A stretch of DNA of 64,000 bases from Rhizophagus irregularis. Lineage: Eukaryota; Glomeromycota; Glomeromycetes; Glomerales; Glomeraceae. A model generated the notes under the pieces. That model saw only the letters and a list, made by a program, of their open reading frames with translations. It ran no database searches and was not told the origin of the DNA. Below, one piece after another: positions 61,606-64,000 of the stretch. Where the stretch lies: positions 3,100,001 through 3,164,000 of the forward strand of contig NC_089437.1 of the NCBI RefSeq assembly GCF_026210795.1. The letters are read 5' to 3'. Position numbers and translations under genes: made by a program. Positions within the stretch are counted from its first letter, which is position 1, and the number at the start of each line of letters is the position of its first letter.

Positions 61606-64000
61606 TACATTAATTCATATTTTAATTAAAGTATTTTATTTTAATTGATTTATAATTTTTATATTTGAAATTATTTTTGTTTATTATTTTATTTTTAGTT
61701 TATTTATTGGTTTTTTTTTAATTAGATATTTTATTTTGATATAGTTTATTTTACTTAAATATATAATTAATAAAAATGTTATAAAATAGATAGAATTTAA
61801 ACATTTTTAATATAATTTATATATGTAATATGTAAAAATTTTATTATTTATATATTTTTTAGTTTTTTTTTATAATATTTAATTCTTATATATATTATGT
61901 TTTTCTTATTTTTATAAGTTTAGTATATATAAGTAAGCATAGTTATATTAAAATAAGATCGCATCTATATAAATTACTAATAATAAAAAAAAAATTATTT
62001 ATATATTTTTATTTTTAGAAATTTACTAATTAGATTTTAATAAAATTTATATTAGATTCATTTTGATAAAAAAAATTTAATAGTAGTAAATTATATTTTT
62101 AATATCAGTATTAACTGAATTATTATAAAAAATGCATTTTATTATATATTATTTTTGAATTAAATAAAAGATATTTAGGATTTTAAACAAACAAAAAGTT
62201 TTTTATTTAAAATTTAAAATTAATTAACAAATAATTAAAATTGATGATCTTCAAATTATAATTCTAATTAAAATTTTTTTAGGCTAAATTCATAATAAAA
62301 GTTCAAATTTTATTAAAATCAATCCTTTTAAATTATAAGTAATATTACATTTATATAAGCAATTTTTAACAATTATAGATATATTTATTTAATTATTAAG
62401 AATACTTTATAAATTTTAAAAATTAAAACTTTACTTTATTCAATTTAATCTGACTAAAAAAGTTATTCATTATATACTTATTTTAATATAATAAATTAAT
62501 AAAGCAATAAGAAACTTTTTTTTTGCTATTTTAAATATAAAAAAATATTATTTTATTTTTATTTATTTATAGTATTTTGTATTTGAATATAATATGAAAT
62601 CCTGAAATTCAAAATTCTAATAAGTCAAAATCCTAAAATTTAAAATTCTGAAATTTAAAATTTTAACAAATTTAAAATCCTAATAGATATAAATTCCAAA
62701 AAAAATTAGACTGCTACCTTTTTATGTATAGCTTGAAGTTCTGTGTTCACCATATTTATTATATTTATCATATCCATTATATCTATTATATCCATTATTT
62801 AAATCATCTAACATCTTTTTCAAAATTACTATCATGATTACAGTAGCTATGTGACCAGTCATTTGAGTTATTTGAGGTCATTTGGCTTACTAGCCAATAC
62901 TGATATATATAGAATGCTATTTAAAATTCTAAAACTCAAAAATTCTAAAATTAAATTCTAACAAGTTTAAAATTCTAATAGATACAAAATTCTGATAGGT
63001 CAAATCTTATTAAATAACTTTCAGATAACATTAAAGTTTAATGCTATTATGTACATTACTTTAGTGTTGTTTTGTTCTGTCACAATAATAATAGCCTCTA
63101 TTATGTTTACAGAACTTCAAGCTATATATATATAGAAGTAAAATGCTAATTTGGAATAGGTAACTTCTAAAGAGAATGTAAATGACCTAGTCATTTAAAA
63201 ATTACATCATAATTGTGGCCAGAACTATTCATACAATTTTATTATTTTATGGATAAAATTTTCACATGATATTATAAGTTCATAATTCTGGCCAACATCA
63301 TTAACTTGGCTTAAATTATAAAGCATTAATTTTAAATAACTCAAATGACAAATGATCCAAATGACTAGGTCATTCAAAGGTTATTCAGAGGTCATCTCAA
63401 AATGGGCAAATGATCTAGTCATTTGCCATTACTGAATTATATATATATATATATTTGTATTTATAACCTAAAGTTAATAAGATTTTCTTTATAAATAAAT
63501 ACTTTTTATTTTCATATTAAAAGTAGTTATGATGATTATATAAATACTTGCAATTTATTATTAAAAGAAAAATAAAATTTTAAATTTATTTTAATAAAAA
63601 TTCAATATAAAAGGTTTAATTTAAATAATAAAAAATTATTATATTTAACCAAATTTTCAATTAAAAAACAATTTATAAGTTTAAGTTTAATTAGAAATAG
63701 ATAAAAAAAAAAATTAGATTATTTTATAAAATAAATGTAATATGTAAGTGATAAACTAGTATTAAAATTTTATAAATAATCATATTATATTAAAATTTGT
63801 AGTTTATAAATGCAAATATTTTAGTAAACAAATTAATTAAATTAATTATTTGAAGAATATGAAAGTAATTATATAAAAAAAAGTTTTTATTGCCTTTTTT
63901 TTATCATATTTTAAAAAGAAATCTTACATTTTATAATACTGTATATTAAATAAAGTTATCAGTTTATATGTTTTTATAATTACAATACAAAAATGGCCAG
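61606..64000. other. AT-rich right edge with short repeated words
   Basis: No gene. 62589-62710 and 62925-63005 share AAAATTCTRAAATTTAAAATTCT-like runs and AATTCTAATAGATA. 62850-63435 has many GTCATTTG/CAAATGAC words, including palindromes such as AATGACCTAGTCATT (63181) and AATGACTAGGTCATT (63360). TGGCCAGAA-type words occur at 63210, 63290 and at the window end. These look like ends of unresolved foldback elements. Confidence 0.5.
62850..63435. repeat. Cluster of CTAG-centred TCATTTG repeats
   Basis: Inverted and direct copies of CAAATGA / TCATTTG, several flanking CTAG, occur at 62855-62890, 63180-63197 and 63345-63430. The outer groups are roughly inverted to each other, so a foldback element of about 580 bp is possible. 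TGGCCAGAACTATTCATA and AATTCTGGCCAACATCAT form another inverted pair inside (63210 and 63285). Confidence 0.55.

Noticed and set aside
1-64000. tRNA or rRNA genes
   Set aside because: I looked for B-box-like GGTTCRANNCC words and GC-rich cloverleaf segments and saw none. A covariance-model scan would settle this.

Overview
The window looks like nuclear DNA of a very AT-rich fungus. The genes carry many short introns (mostly about 45-130 bp) with GT..AG borders, and the long gaps between genes are filled with AT-rich DNA and small inverted-repeat elements. The orthologue set (TRA1/TRRAP, a sterol O-acyltransferase, PP2A-B56, eukaryotic glutamine-dependent NAD+ synthetase, a gp78-type RING ligase) and a FAR1/MULE transposase relic fit an early-diverging fungus. 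An arbuscular mycorrhizal fungus of the Rhizophagus type is my inference from composition and gene style. No species marker (rRNA, tRNA, mitochondrial gene) was seen.

Layout. 1-800: tandem array of exon-like units. 1450-1630: CCAAT-type and TATA signals. 1844-15229 (+): TRA1/TRRAP, 22 exons, predicted 3944 aa. 15706-17485 (+): sterol O-acyltransferase of the MBOAT family. 17486-24248: gap with nested and tandem foldback elements. 24249-27276 (+): PP2A B56 regulatory subunit, 13 exons. 28239-31483 (-): NAD+ synthetase, about 17 exons, convergent with B56. 31484-32997: gap between divergent genes. 32998-34870 (+): gp78/AMFR-like membrane RING ligase. 34871-52477: about 17.6 kb without a recognisable gene, rich in MITE-like elements (TA-flanked pogo-like, hAT-like with an 8-bp duplication, several paired families) and dispersed repeats. 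52478-53977 (+): low-complexity Q/P/S-rich protein of unknown function. 53978-58250: AT-rich, one TA-flanked element. 58252-61605 (-): decayed Mutator-like (FAR1/MULE/SWIM) transposase with a telomere-like (CCCTAA-type) minisatellite inside a predicted intron. 61606-64000: AT-rich repeats.

The five conserved genes are housekeeping functions (chromatin acetyltransferase scaffold, sterol esterification, phosphatase targeting, NAD synthesis, ER protein degradation). They do not form a pathway or cluster. No convincing new multi-gene system was found. The most unusual items are the exon-like tandem array at the left edge, the telomere-like repeat in the transposase intron, a GC-AG intron in TRA1, and the sister MITE pairs shared between the two large gaps. 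All exon borders were placed by eye from reading frame, splice motifs and remembered family consensus, with no transcript data.
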